Shown: positions 36,427-50,102, counted from the stretch's first letter. The stretch is DNA of 64,000 nt from Spiroplasma endosymbiont of Cantharis nigra (GCF_964019925.1 NZ_OZ026470.1:1054001-1118000); one strand, 5' to 3'. Notes: generated by a model from the letters alone, not told the origin. A program made the numbers and translations.

Positions 36427-38013
36427 ATGATTAATGTTAATAAGAAAAATAAAACTAAGAACAAGATTTTTGAATTTTTATCTGTTTTCTCAATGACCTT
36501 TGGAATAGTTGTTGGTAGTGGAATTTATTTAAAAAATGCTGGAGATAATGGTGTACTTGCAAAAGCTGGGAATAATCCCTATTTAGCAATAGCTGTTTGA
36601 ACACTTATGGCATTTTTTTGTTGTTCAATGATGTTATCTTTTATAGAGTTATCAAGTTCAACCAAAAAAGGTGAACATAATACCTTAACTGCTTGAGCTG
36701 GAAGATTTCTTGGGAGAAGATATGGCTCATTAGTAACAATACTATATGCCATTATTTATCTTCCAGTTTTAATAATAATTGGAGCATTATTTACAACCAG
36801 TAGTTTTTTTCAATCTATTAATATTATTTATGAATTCTCTACAGGTAAGGAAAGTTGATTAACAGGAGATACAAAAATTATTGTTGAAATATTTGTAGCT
36901 TCATTAGTATTAATTTTATTTCAAATTGTTAATACTTATACAACCAAGCCAGGTAAAATTCTGCAAACTACTCTTTCTTTTTTAAAGTTTATTCCTTTAA
37001 TTACTGTCTTAATAGCAGGAATTACTTTTTTCTCGCTTGGTAAAGAAAGTTCATTTGATCCAGAAAAAGTAGGAGGTTTTCAAATTAATAATATATTTTT
37101 GACCATGGTTCCAATTATGTTTGCTTTTGATGGCTTTCTAGACTCAGCTGCAATACAAAAGGATTGTGAACATAAAGAAGTCGTTGCTCCAGCTATGATG
37201 ACTGGAATTGTTGCGGTTTCTATATTTTATATAATAATTAGTGTTGCAATTTTTATGGGAGCTTCTGATGGGAATATATTAAATATTTTTAAAAGAGAGG
37301 GTATAGATCCAAGAATTCATTTTACTTTTAATTTAATAATTACTTTAACTTTATTGACAATGGTAAATGCATATAGTGTTATTTATCCAATAGTTATAAG
37401 AGCTTCAATTGAAGAGAAATTTGTTTATTCCAAAAAAAATGGAGGAGAACTGTCTAAAATAAAATCAAGTTGAATCTCAATATTAATTGTTTTTATATTT
37501 TTTATTGCCTTTGTTGGTTCAAGTTTATTACTACCAAAAAGTATAACTGGAGATGACTCTTACTTATATACAGCATATTTATCTTCTGACTCAACAATAA
37601 TAATTGTTTACTTATTTCACATTCCTTTGTTAGTGCAAATGCTTATAAATAGAAAAACCAAAAAAATTGAAGTTAGAAAAGTCAGAGGGGCCTATTGTGC
37701 GGCAATATTTTCTTCTTCAATGTTAATTTTGACTTTGGGTTACATTTATTATTTAAATATTATAAAATCATTAATAGATGGACAGCTGGTATCTCCAATA
37801 ATGTGATTTGTATTTATAATAATATTAGTAGTTTTTTGGATTATTAATGAAATGATTATTTCAAAAAATAATATTGAAATAAATGATTTTTATTTTAGAA
37901 TAAATCCAAAAAATTGATTTAACTATGATAAGCAAAAATGTTTAGATATTTTTAATGCTAGAAAGGTTTTAAAAAATGATAAAGGTAAACAAAGTAAACA
38001 AGGCAAAAAATAA
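36427..38013 (+). CDS. APC-family amino acid permease, copy 1
   Basis: 528 residues with about 12 hydrophobic segments. The APC opening FSMTFGIVVGSGIYLKNAG in the first helix carries the G-S-G substrate loop. Further marks are the short cytoplasmic segment QKDCEHKEVVAPAMMTG and a basic C-terminal tail. It starts 4 bases after mnmG. It is a tandem paralogue of the next gene. Substrate is unknown; mycoplasma relatives import amino acids. Confidence 0.9.
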
Positions 38014-39553
38014 GTCATTTGAATTTTTAACTATATTTTCAATGGTTTTTGGAATTGTAGTTGGTAGTGGAATCTATTTAAAAAACAAGGTAGAGGCTGG
38101 TGGAGTATTACATGAAGCTGGAAGGAACCCATGATTAGCACTAACTGTTTGATTATTTATAGGAGTTTTATGCTCACTTATAATGTTAACTTTCATTGAA
38201 GCAGCATCTGCAACAAAAAATGATGGCCATTCTACAGCTCAAAGTTGAGCAAATAAATTTATTAATAGAAGAACGGCTTCTTTATTTTCTATTTTATATA
38301 TTTGTATGTATCTTCCGATTTTAGCTGGTTTGGGAGCGCTATTTACAGTTAAAACGGTCTTTAGTGGAATTAACTCATTTTATTTTATTGTAAATGAAGA
38401 AAGTCTAATTTTAAAAATTGGAAAAGTACAATGGATGTCGTTGGAGTTATTTTTCTCAACATTAGTATTAATTGGTTTTTCATTAATGAATATTTTTACC
38501 CATAAGCCAAGTAAACTTATTCAGAGTATTTTTACTATTGTTAAGTTTTTACCTTTAATAACTATTGTAATTGGTGGGTTTACACTCTTTGCAATTAACT
38601 CAGATGGCAATAATTCATTTAATCCTCCATCAGACTTTGAACCGTGACAAGTAAATACTTTTTTTGGAACAATGATCCCAATACTATTTGCATTTGATGG
38701 ATTTATTTATGCAGCAACTTTACAAAAGGATTGTGAACATAAAGAAGTTGTAGCTCCAGCAATGCTTTCTGCAATTATTGCAGTGACATTGTTTTATATA
38801 ATAATTACTATTTCAATTTTTTTTGGAGCAAATGATGGAGACGTATTTAAATTATTTGATAATATGTTTAGTAAATCTCCTTGAGTATCTTTATTATTTA
38901 AAATTGTAATTGCTTGTACAATTTTGACAACTGTAAATGGTTATACAACTTTAATCCCTAAAACAGTTCAATCTGGTGTTCAAGAAAAATTTATTTATTC
39001 AAAAAATGGTAAAGATAATATTAGCTATGTAAAATCTGGTTTTATTGGAATGGCAATAACAATGTCAATTTATGTATTATTTATTACAATATCAATCTTA
39101 ATTGACTGAAACAGTGCAGAAATTAATTATTTCTTAGTTGCCGACTATTCCTCAAATAGTACAGTAATGTTTGGTTTTGTAGTCTATTTAATATTAATGA
39201 TTTTTGTATTACATAATAGAAAAACCAAAAAAGTTGAGACTTTAAAAATCAAAGGTGGTTTTGTAATTGGAATAATAACATCAACAATATTGTCTATTAT
39301 AATGGCATATGCATATTATGACTTTTTAATTGGCAAGTTTATGTCAAATGATTTAAACACAATGATTGATCCCATTTTATTAATATTTTTTGCTATGATA
39401 CTTGCCATTGCTTGAATAATTAATGAAAGCTTAATTTCAAAAAATAATATTGATGCTAATGACTTTGTTTTAAGAATTAAACCAAAAAATTGATTTAATT
39501 ATAATAAAGAGTTGGAAATTGAAAAATTTAAAAGTAAAAGTAATGTAAAATAA
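37976..39553 (+). CDS. APC-family amino acid permease, copy 2
   Basis: 525 residues, same architecture as the preceding permease, sharing FGIVVGSGIYLKN, QKDCEHKEVVAPAM and the C-terminal NPKNWFNY. Its start lies 38 bases inside copy 1, so translation is coupled. The pair looks like a local duplication followed by divergence. An A/T-only hairpin terminator follows (39552-39581). Confidence 0.9.
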
Positions 39554-39581
39554 AAAAGAAATTAATCTTTTTTATTTTTTT
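39552..39581 (+). terminator. Terminator after the permeases
   Basis: AAAAAAGA / TCTTTTTT stem with a 6-base loop followed by a T-run, just before the rsmG ribosome site. Confidence 0.6.
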
Positions 39582-39596
39582 TAGAGGAGTGATTAA

Positions 39597-40292
39597 ATGG
39601 ATTGAAATAGATTTAAAGAATTAAATATTGAACTAACTGATTTTCAAAAAAATTTATTATTAAACTATAAAACTATTTTGCAAAAAGAAAATGAAATTCA
39701 TAATCTTACTGCAATAGTTGAAGATCAAGAAATATTGGATAAGCATTTTCTTGATAGCTTATTATTTACAAAAGTTTTTAATCCAGATAATTTAGAAATA
39801 CTTGATATAGGAACAGGCGCTGGCTTTCCAGGAATTATTATAAAAATATTCTATCCGAATACAAAAGTATTTCTTTTAGAGTCAAACTCTAAAAAAATAA
39901 ATTTTTTAAAGAAAGTAATTTTAGAATTGGATTTAAAAAATATCTCAACTATAAATGCTAGAGCAGAAGAGTATACAATAGATAATAAAGAAAAATTTGA
40001 TGTAATTATTTCAAGAGCAATGGCACCACTTAATATTTTGTTAGAAGTGGGTGTTCAGGGTTTAAAAACAAATGGAACTTTTATATGCTTAAAGTCTAAA
40101 AATGTAAATGTAGAATTGAGTGATTTGAATAATCAAGAAAAAAAATTAGGATTAAATTTATTTTTAAAACAAGAATTAAAAGATGAAGTTTTAGGAGAAA
40201 GAAATAATTTGTTTTATTCAAAATATAAAGTAACACCCTTAGAATATCCAAGACAATATAGTCAAATTAGAAAAAGACCTTTGGGAAAATAA
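39597..40292 (+). CDS. rsmG: 16S rRNA (guanine-527-N7) methyltransferase RsmG
   Basis: SAM-dependent methyltransferase, 231 residues. The true start MDWNRFKELN needs TGA as Trp at codon 3. NEIHNLTAI, LDIGTGAGFPGI (SAM loop), SRAMAPL and the final YSQIRKRPLGK are diagnostic. The ribosome site is GAGGAG. It stands before parA/parB as in many low-GC Gram-positive relatives. Confidence 0.95.
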
Positions 40293-40312
40293 TAAATAAT
40301 AAATATTTAATA

Positions 40313-40318
40313 TATAAT
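40313..40318 (+). promoter_or_regulatory. -10 box for parAB operon
   Basis: TATAAT lies 21 bases upstream of the parA ATG, with an AGAGG ribosome site between. No clear -35. Confidence 0.45.
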
Positions 40319-40339
40319 AATGATTATGAGAGGTATTTT

Positions 40340-41113
40340 ATGGCAAAAGTAATTTCAGTTTCGAATCAAAAGGGTGGTGTTGGTAAAACTACAACCTCAG
40401 TAAACTTAGCATGTGGCCTTGCTCTGGCAAATAAAAGGGTACTACTTATAGATATGGACCCTCAGTTCAATGCAACAACAGGAGTGGGCTTTGAAATAGA
40501 TAGTAATACCTTAAGTATGTATCATGTCTTTGTGGGAGAAAAAACTCTTGGTGAAGTAGTTATCAAAAATATTAAAAAAAATATAGACTTGGCTCCAAGT
40601 TCAATTGATGTGGCAGCAGTTGACCTTATTCTTTTAGAACAAAAAAATAATAATCAAAATGTTTTAAGAGAAGAAATTAATAAAATTGGGCATAATTATG
40701 ATTTTGTTATTATTGATTGTCCACCAAGTTTAGGATTAATTAATAGAAATGGACTTGCAATTTCTGATACAGTATTAATTCCGATACAAGCAGAGCATTA
40801 TGCAATGCATGGAGTTGCGCAATTATTAAGAACTATTAAAAAAGTAAAAGAGACATTAAATCCAAATCTTACTATTGAAGGTGTATTAGTAACAATGTTT
40901 GATTCAAGAACAAAACTAGCACACGATGTTTTAGAAGAAATAATGAAAACGTTTGGACCAAAGGTTTATAAATCAGTTATTCCTAGAAATGTTAGAATAT
41001 CTGAATCTTCAATGGAGGGTAAATCAATATATGAATATGATAAAAATGGAGCTGGCTCAATTGCTTATATTGAGTTTGTAAAAGAGGTGTTAAAAGAAAA
41101 TGGCCAAAGCTAA
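40340..41113 (+). CDS. parA: Chromosome-partitioning ATPase ParA/Soj
   Basis: Deviant Walker ATPase of 257 residues that binds DNA non-specifically and moves ParB-bound origins. The P-loop is SNQKGGVGKTTTSVNLA with the deviant lysine, followed by LLIDMDPQFNATTG and the Walker B IIDCPPSLG. There is no N-terminal HTH, so it is the chromosomal Soj type. It overlaps parB by 14 bases. Confidence 0.96.
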   Translation: MAKVISVSNQKGGVGKTTTSVNLACGLALANKRVLLIDMDPQFNATTGVGFEIDSNTLSMYHVFVGEKTLGEVVIKNIKKNIDLAPSSIDVAAVDLILLEQKNNNQNVLREEINKIGHNYDFVIIDCPPSLGLINRNGLAISDTVLIPIQAEHYAMHGVAQLLRTIKKVKETLNPNLTIEGVLVTMFDSRTKLAHDVLEEIMKTFGPKVYKSVIPRNVRISESSMEGKSIYEYDKNGAGSIAYIEFVKEVLKENGQS

Positions 41114-41972
41114 AGGAAAATATAATTTTAAAGGATTAGATGATATTTTTGGAGAATCAGTTTCAGATATTATTGGTGTTATTGAAAACGATAAAAACAA
41201 AGTTGAAGATAATAAGACAATGATAGATATAAAAGTTCTTGTGGCAAATCCATATCAACCAAGAAAGAATTTTGAAAAAGAGGAACTAAACGAACTTGCA
41301 AGTTCAATTAAAACACATGGTATAATTCAACCAATTATAATTAATAGTAAGAACCAAATTATTGCAGGTGAAAGAAGAACTAGAGCTGCTAAATTGGCAG
41401 GACTTAAGAAAATTCCTGCAATAGTTTTAGAGCTAAGTGAAAGTCAAATGGAAGAGTTTGCAATAATTGAAAATATTCAAAGAGTTGATTTATTGGATAT
41501 TGAAGAAGCTGTTGCATATAAAAAGCTTTCAGATAATTTAAAACTAAAACAAGAAGATATTGCAACAAGAGTTGGTAAATCAAGATCACATATAGCAAAT
41601 ATTATGAGACTTTTAAATCTGCCTGAAAAAGTACAAGATGCTATGTTACAAAAGAAAGTATCAATGGGTCAGGCAAAACCTTTATTAGCAATTGTTAACA
41701 ATGAAAAATTATTAGATTCTATATTTAAACAAATTTTAGAAAAAGATTTAACTTCAAGAGAAGTAGAAAATTTAATTAAAAAAAGTAATTTACTAAAAAA
41801 TGAAAAAAAACAAGATTCTAAAAATAACTCAATAGTTCATATGGAAAATAAGATGATGAGAAAACTTGGAACAAAAGTAAGTATTGAAAATGGTAAGTTA
41901 ACTATTAGATATTCAGACGAATCTGATTTAAATAGAGTTTTAGAGATTTTAGGATTAACTAATGAAGATTAA
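41100..41972 (+). CDS. parB: Chromosome-partitioning protein ParB/Spo0J
   Basis: CTP-dependent DNA clamp that loads at parS sites; 290 residues. The CTP-binding N-terminus includes NPYQPRKNFEKEEL and IIAGERRTRAAKLAG. The helix-turn-helix is LKQEDIATRVGKSRSHIANIM. The C-terminal segment forms the dimerisation domain (VSIENGKLTIRYSD). No parS palindrome was noticed in the window by eye. Confidence 0.95.
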   Translation: MAKAKGKYNFKGLDDIFGESVSDIIGVIENDKNKVEDNKTMIDIKVLVANPYQPRKNFEKEELNELASSIKTHGIIQPIIINSKNQIIAGERRTRAAKLAGLKKIPAIVLELSESQMEEFAIIENIQRVDLLDIEEAVAYKKLSDNLKLKQEDIATRVGKSRSHIANIMRLLNLPEKVQDAMLQKKVSMGQAKPLLAIVNNEKLLDSIFKQILEKDLTSREVENLIKKSNLLKNEKKQDSKNNSIVHMENKMMRKLGTKVSIENGKLTIRYSDESDLNRVLEILGLTNED

Positions 41973-42147
41973 TTTAGGAGATAAAGTATTTTTAAAAAAA
42001 TCTCATCCAAGTAAAACTATATTTTGAATTGTTTTAAGGATTGGTACTATTTATAAATTGCAATCTAATATAGATGAAAAAATAATATTAGAATTTCAAA
42101 AAGATGATCTTTTAAAAAAAATTAAAAAAATAGAAAGTGGAAAATAA
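41962..42147 (+). CDS. DUF951 family protein (YyzM-like)
   Basis: 61 residues starting [17 protein letters not shown], typical of DUF951, which usually has MxxGDxVxLKKxHPCG followed by a CxxC knuckle. Here the cysteines are replaced ([14 protein letters not shown]), so zinc binding seems lost. One TGA Trp. The position between parB and ychF matches the Bacillus order spo0J...yyzM-ychF. It overlaps parB by 11 bases. Confidence 0.82.
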
Positions 42148-42148
42148 T

Positions 42149-43246
42149 ATGGGATTACAAGTAGGGATAGTTGGTTTACCAAATGTTGGAAAATCCACTT
42201 TATTTAATGCAATTACAAACTCAAAAGTTGAAGCAGCAAATTATCCATTTGCAACAATTGAACCAAATGTTGGAGTTGTAGAAGTACCAGATTGAAGATT
42301 AGATAAATTAGCTGATATATTCAAATCAAAAAAAACTATCTATACAACAATTGAATTTGTTGATATTGCTGGTTTAATTGCAGGAGCAAGTAAAGGTGAA
42401 GGATTAGGTAATGCCTTTTTAGCAAACATTAGAGAAACAGATGCTATCTGTGAAGTTATTAGGTGCTTTGATTCAAAGGAAATAACTCATGTTGAGGGAA
42501 GCGTTGATCCGATAAGAGATATTGAAATAATAGAGTTAGAATTAATTTTATCTGATGAAGCAACTGTTAAAAAAAGACTTGCAAAAGTGGAACCAAAATT
42601 TAAGTCGACTAAAGATAAAGAAATCATCTTTGAATATACTTTACTTAAAAAACTGGCAACTCAACTTTCTGATGGTAAGTTATTAAATAAACTTGATTTT
42701 AGTGAAGAAGAAAAAATTGCTTTAAAATCATTTCAACTTTTAACAACAAAAAAATTTATTTATGTGGCTAATGTTGGTGAAGACGAAGTTAGAGAAGATA
42801 ATAATTATGTAAGGCTTGTTAGAGAATATGCTCAATCATGTAATTCACAAGTTGTTAAAATTTCTGCGAAAATTGAAGAGGATTTAAGTGAACTTGAAAA
42901 AAATGACAAAGAGATTTTTTTACAAGATGCTGGAATTGAGACGTCAGGACTCGAGCAATTAATCAAAGCTGCATATTCAACACTGGGCCTAAAGACATAT
43001 TTTACTTGTGGTCCTCAAGAAGCAAGAGGATGACAGTTCAAAGATGGTTTTAATGCTCCACAATGTGCTGGAATTATTCATACAGACTTTGAAAAAGGTT
43101 TTATTAAAGCTGATGTTTATAAATGTGAAGATATTTTTGAACTTGGAGATGAACAAAGTTTAAAGAATAGTGGAAAAATAAAGCTTGAAGGAAAAAACTA
43201 TATCGTTCAAGATGGAGATGTTTGCTTTTTTAAATTTAATAAATAG
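42149..43246 (+). CDS. ychF: Redox-regulated ATPase YchF (Obg-related)
   Basis: 365 residues, normal length. G1 [16 protein letters not shown]3 [17 protein letters not shown] and the modified G4 region [10 protein letters not shown], consistent with ATP rather than GTP preference in YchF. The C-terminal TGS-like domain has [23 protein letters not shown] Trp at 42294, 43031. A strong terminator follows. Confidence 0.96.
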
Positions 43247-43253
43247 CATTAAG

Positions 43254-43292
43254 GATTTATAACTTTAATTAGTTATAAATCATTTTTTATTT
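43254..43292 (+). terminator. Terminator after ychF
   Basis: Perfect 11-bp stem GATTTATAACT / AGTTATAAATC with 6-base loop, then ATTTTTTATTTT. Confidence 0.9.
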
Positions 43293-43320
43293 TATAATCA
43301 TTTTGTTAAGAGGAATAAAT

Positions 43321-45223
<1,903 letters not shown>

Positions 45224-45233
45224 GAGGTTGATT

Positions 45234-46424
45234 ATGGAAAAGTTTATAAGAGATAATGTTCATGGAGAAATTTATTTTGAGGATAAAGTGTTTTCAGAAT
45301 TAATTGATACAGATGAATTTCAAAGATTAAGAAGAATTATTCAACTAGGTGGAGGACAATTTGTTTTCCCAAGTGCGAATCATACAAGGTTTTCTCATTG
45401 TATAGGTGTTTATCACGTTATTTGTAAGTTTTTAGAAAATGAAATTATTAATAAAAATATTTCAGCAAAAGATAAAAAGATTTTAAAAATAGCAGGTTTA
45501 CTTCATGATGTGGGGCATGGTCCATTTTCACATACTTTTGAGTTGATATCTCCTGTATCTCATGAGCAATATACTGTAGAAATTATAAGAGGAAATACTC
45601 AAATTAATAAAGTACTAATTAATAATGGAATCAATCCTAAAGAGGTTGTTTCAGTAATTGAAGGTAAACATAAAAATAAAATAGTTAATTTTTTAGTTTC
45701 AAGTCAGTTGGATGCAGATAGGTTAGATTACTTATTAAGAGATTCAAAAGGTGCTGGAGTTAACTATTCTAAACCTGATATTGATTGAATAATAAGAAAT
45801 GCTAGAATTTATGAAGGTCAAATTGTATTTACAAATAAAGCCATAAATGCAATTGAGAATTTTTTATTAGGAAGATATCATATGTTTAAACAAGTGTATG
45901 AACACAAAATTTCTATTGCTTTTGATAATACATTTAAAATGTGATTTAAAAGATTAAAAGACTTATATATTGATAAATATCAATTTAGAGCATCAAAAAC
46001 AATTGAGATTTTTAAAGAAGTATTTGAAAACAAAATTATGCCATTAGAAAAGTATACTAATTTAGATGATTATACAATGTTTGAAATATTTAGAGTATTA
46101 AGAGATGAAGATGATATTATCTTAAAGGATTTATCAAATAGATTAATAAATCGAAAATTATTAAAAGTATCTTCAGATCTTTCTTCAGAAACAATTGAAA
46201 AAATGAAAACTGACTTTCAAGGTAATAGTAAATATTATTTTGATATTGCTACAATAAGAGATATCTCGATTTATAAGCACAGTTCTGAAAAAAAAGATGA
46301 AAATATATACATATTAAATAATGGTAAATTAACCAATATAAAGGACTTGTCAGAAATAATAAATGTTGATTGAAATAATAAAATAAAAAAAATATATATT
46401 TTTCCAATGTATAATGTAGAATAG
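45234..46424 (+). CDS. HD-domain phosphohydrolase (dGTPase/YwfO-like)
   Basis: 396 residues. The HD metal-binding set is visible: RFSHCIGVYHV, AGLLHDVGHGPFSHTFE and LDADRLDYLLRD. This combination is typical of SAMHD1/YwfO-type dNTP triphosphohydrolases, and the flanking FQRLRRIIQLGG supports that group. Substrate is inferred only. It lies directly before rpoE, as ywfO/rpoE are near neighbours in related bacteria. Confidence 0.88.
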
Positions 46425-46444
46425 AAATTATGGGGGAAAATCTT

Positions 46445-46906
46445 ATGAGTAAACTATCACCAATTAATTTGGCCTATGATTACCTAAGTCAATGTAAAGA
46501 TGACGCTTCATTTGAAGATATTTGAAATACAATTTCAAAAGAAATACATGGAGATAATGATAGCAAAAATGAAATTATAGCTGAACTATATAGTGATTTG
46601 GTTCTTGACAATAGATTTGCACTGACTTCAGATGGTAAATGAGGTTTAAGAGAATATCTAAAATTTGATGATGTTAAAAAACAATATGAATATGTTGATA
46701 AATTTGAAACAACAGAAGAGTTTGAAGATTTTGATACTGATTCAATTCTTGGTATTGATACTTTTGATGATGATACTGGAGAAAATGTTGGTAAAATTAA
46801 AAAATTATTAAATCATAAAGGAAATGATGATTCTATAGATATAAGTTTAGATGAAGATCTCGACGATGATGATTTCGACGATGACGATGATGACGATGAT
46901 TATTAG
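46445..46906 (+). CDS. rpoE: RNA polymerase delta subunit
   Basis: 153 residues. The N-terminal HARE-HTH domain (about 1-85) includes LAYDYLSQCKDD, FEDIWNTISKE and SDGKWGLREYL. The C-terminal half is acidic and ends in a long Asp run encoded by GAT/GAC repeats (46859-46903). Delta promotes recycling of RNA polymerase. GGGGGA ribosome site. Confidence 0.92.
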
Positions 46907-46920
46907 TAGAATTTAATCAG

Positions 46921-46950
46921 AAGTAGTTTAATTAACTACTTTTTATTTTT
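46921..46950 (+). terminator. Terminator after rpoE
   Basis: AAGTAGTT / AACTACTT stem (46921-46928, 46934-46941) with TTTTTATTTTT tail. Confidence 0.85.
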
Positions 46951-46964
46951 GGGGGAATTAGATT

Positions 46965-48560
46965 ATGGTAAAACACATATTTATTACTGGTGGAGTTGTT
47001 TCTGGTTTGGGAAAAGGAATTACTGGGAGCTCGCTTGGAGTACTTTTAAAAAATAGTGGACTGAAAATATTTATGCAAAAATTTGATCCATATTTAAATA
47101 TAGATCCAGGAACTATTAATCCAATTGAACATGGGGAAGTTTATGTTACAGATGATGGGGGAGAAACTGATCTAGATTTAGGTCATTATGAAAGATTTAT
47201 TGATGTAAACCTTTCTAAAATATCTTCAACATCAGCTGGAAAAATATATTATGAGGCCTTAGAAAAAGAAAGAAATGGTAAGTATGAAGGTAAAACTGTT
47301 CAAGTTATCCCTCATATTACTAACGAGATTAAACAAAGAATTTATGCTGCAGAGATTGAAAACAAAGCAGATGTAGTTATTACTGAAATTGGTGGTACAG
47401 TAGGAGATATTGAATCTCAACCATTTTTAGAAGCCTTAAGACAAATTAGAATGGAAAAAGGTAAGGAAAATGTAATGTTTATTCATGTGGCATTATTACC
47501 TTATTTAAAAGTATCTGGAGAATTTAAAACCAAACCAATTCAACATTCAGTTAAGGAATTATTAAATTTAGGAATTCAACCTGATGTAATTGTTGCAAGA
47601 AGTGAATTAGAATTTGATAAAAAACTTAAAGATAAAATCTCTTTATTATGTAGTATTCCAGTAGAAAATGTTATTGCTTGTCCAGATAGTGATTCAATTT
47701 ATAAAGTGCCTTTAGTTGTTGAAGAAGGTAATCTACATAAAATTACAGCAAAACAGTTAGGTTTAAAATTAAAAGCAACAAATTTAAAAGATTGAAAAAA
47801 ATTTGTTAATAATATTGAAAAATCAAAAGAAATTTTAACAATTCATATCGTAGGAAAATATGTTGAATTAAGTGATGCATATTTATCAGTTATGGAATCT
47901 TTAAAATTCTCTGGTTATGAAATTAGTAAAAAAGTTAAATTCAATTGAGTAAATGCCAGAACATTAAAGCAAGAAAATATAGCAATGGAATTAAAAGATG
48001 CAAAAGGTATTTTAGTACCAGGTGGCTTTGGCGAAGATGGTGTTGAAGGAAAAATTTTGGCAGCCAAATTTGCAAGGGAGAATAACATTCCTTATTTAGG
48101 TATTTGCCTTGGTATGCAAGTAGCGTGTATTGAATTTGCAAGAAATGTTTTAAACTTAAAAGATGCTAATTCAACAGAATTAAAACCAAATACAAAATAT
48201 CCAATAATAGATATTTTAGAAGGCAAAAATAGAGAAAATATTGGTGGAACTTTAAGATTAGGAAGATATATAACTTCTCTAAAAGAAAATACATTAGCTT
48301 ATGAACTTTATAAATCAAATGAAGTTATTGAAAGACATAGACACAGATATGAATTTAATAACTCATTTAGAAGTGACTTTGAAAAAAACGGAATGGTTTT
48401 TTCAGGTCTATATTTAGAAAAAGATTTAGTAGAAATAATAGAATATCCTAAAAATGATTTCTTTATTGCAGCTCAATATCATCCAGAATTTACTTCAAGA
48501 CCAAATAAACCAAATCCTTTATTTATGGGATTTGTAAATGCAGTGAACAAAAAGTATTAG
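46965..48560 (+). CDS. pyrG: CTP synthase
   Basis: Makes CTP from UTP and glutamine; 531 residues. The N-terminal synthetase domain has [14 protein letters not shown] and [20 protein letters not shown]. The glutamine amidotransferase domain has catalytic Cys in [17 protein letters not shown] and the His/Glu pair in [17 protein letters not shown] ribosome site precedes the ATG. No hairpin terminator was seen after it. Confidence 0.97.
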
Positions 48561-48605
48561 TATATTTTTTGTTTTTTTTATCTAAAATTAATTTAAGGTG
48601 AGATT

Positions 48606-49208
48606 ATGAAAAAAATTAATTCAAGACAAATAGCAATTTGTGGTTTATTAACATCTGTTATGTTCATTATTGGATTAGTAACTAATCTAATCTCAATTGG
48701 AACTGGTAAAAGTATTTTTCAAGTATCAGATTTTTTGTATATTGCTCTTTTAGATTTTCTTAATCCATTTATATCAATTTTATCTGCAATAATGGCAGGA
48801 GTTTTAACTGATTTATTTACGGGTGGGATTATTTATATTCCCATAACAATTATTGTAAAATTTTTAATTGGAGTAAGTTTTATAGTTCTAAAAAAATTTA
48901 TTTGATCTTATTTGAATATTTTTATTAGTTATTTATGAATTTTTACATATGTATTATATGCCTATTTTTTATTTGATTCTTCCTTAGCTATTGTTGAATT
49001 ATTAACAGATACAATACAGTATTTTACTAATACATTACTTGCCCTAGTTTTATATTTATATTTTAAAAAAATTGGGATAGAGCAAAAAATTATTAAATCC
49101 ACTAGTTCAAAAGTGAAAACGGCCACTCTAATATACTTAAAAAAGTCTCGTCTATCTAAAATAAGGAGTATAATCATAAGGTATAATAAAACTTTAGGAG
49201 GAAAAAAT
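48606..49208 (+). CDS. ECF transporter S component with no stop codon before fba
   Basis: From ATG 48606 (AGGTGAG ribosome site) about six hydrophobic segments follow: GLLTSVMFIIGLVTNL, FLYIALLDFLNPFI and so on. The substrate-binding S subunits of energy-coupling-factor vitamin transporters have this size and pattern. The membrane part ends near residue 158. The frame then continues through a basic tail with no TAA or TAG straight into the fba ATG at 49209 in the same frame. The end given here is arbitrary: the open frame runs to 50102 (498 residues). Substrate unknown. Possible explanations are a lost stop codon, a genuine fusion or a sequencing error. Confidence 0.75.
49169..49201 (+). promoter_or_regulatory. 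fba promoter and ribosome site inside the upstream reading frame
   Basis: Two TATAAT boxes (49169-49174 and 49182-49187) are followed by AGGAGG (49196-49201), 7 bases before the fba ATG. They indicate that fba is expressed separately from the upstream ECF frame. Confidence 0.65.
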
Positions 49209-50102
49209 ATGTCAAGAATTTATCATTCAAAATTAGTTAATTCTACAAAAATGATTAAAGATGCACATGCAAAGAAATATGCAATTGGGCATTTTAACAT
49301 CAATAATTTAGAGTGAACTAAAGCCATTTTAGAAGCGGCTCAAGAGTCTAAAACACCAGTAATCATTGCTACATCAGAGGGAGCAATGAAATATATGGGT
49401 GGACCAAATGTTGTAGTGGGAATGGTTAATGGATTATTAGATTCATTAAATATTACTGTTCCTGTTGCTTTACATTTAGATCATGGTCAATCAATTGAAA
49501 CTGCTAAAAAATGTATAGAAGCTGGATATTCATCAGTAATGTTTGATGGTTCTCATTTACCATATGAAGAAAATATCTCAAAAGTTAGGGAATTAATGAA
49601 TTTTGCAAACAAACACGAAATTTCAGTTGAAGCAGAAATTGGTTCAATTGGGGGAGAAGAAGACGGTGTAGTTGGTGAGGGTGAATTAGGAGATCCTAAA
49701 CAAGCTGCTGAAATGTCTACTACAGGAATATCTATGCTAGCAGCTGGTATTGGAAACATTCATGGAAAATATCCAGAATGATGAAAATCACTATCATTTG
49801 ATACATTAGAAGAATTACAGTCAGCATGTAATTTACCTATGGTATTACATGGAGGTTCAGGAATTCCTCAAGACCAAGTAGAAAAAGCAATTAAATTAGG
49901 AATCTCAAAAATCAATGTTAATACAGAATTACAATTAGCTTTCAGAGATGCAACAAGAGAATATATTGAAGCTAAAAAAGATTTAGATGATGAAGCTAAG
50001 GGATTTGATCCACGTAAATTATTAGCTCCAGGATTTAAAGCAATAAAACAAACATTCTTAGATTTAACAAAAGTGTTTGGTTGTCAAGGAAAAGCTAAAT
50101 AA
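49209..50102 (+). CDS. fba: Class II fructose-bisphosphate aldolase
   Basis: Glycolytic enzyme, 297 residues. Zinc-site and catalytic segments: YAIGHFNINNLEW, VALHLDHGQS, SVMFDGSHLPYEEN, VEAEIGSIGGEEDG, IGNIHGKYPE, VLHGGSGIP and KINVNTELQ. The N-terminus MSRIYHSK and the AGGAGG ribosome site fix the start. The upstream frame is open and continuous with it. Followed by a small HTH gene after 31 bases. Confidence 0.97.

Noticed and set aside
40340-42147. Searched for a parS palindrome near parAB
   Set aside because: No sequence resembling the conserved parS palindrome was noticed by eye; absence is not proven without a computed search.
46859-46903. GAT/GAC simple repeat as a phase-variable tract
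   Set aside because: It encodes the acidic tail normal for the RNA polymerase delta subunit; codons are mixed GAT/GAC, so slippage-driven switching is unlikely.
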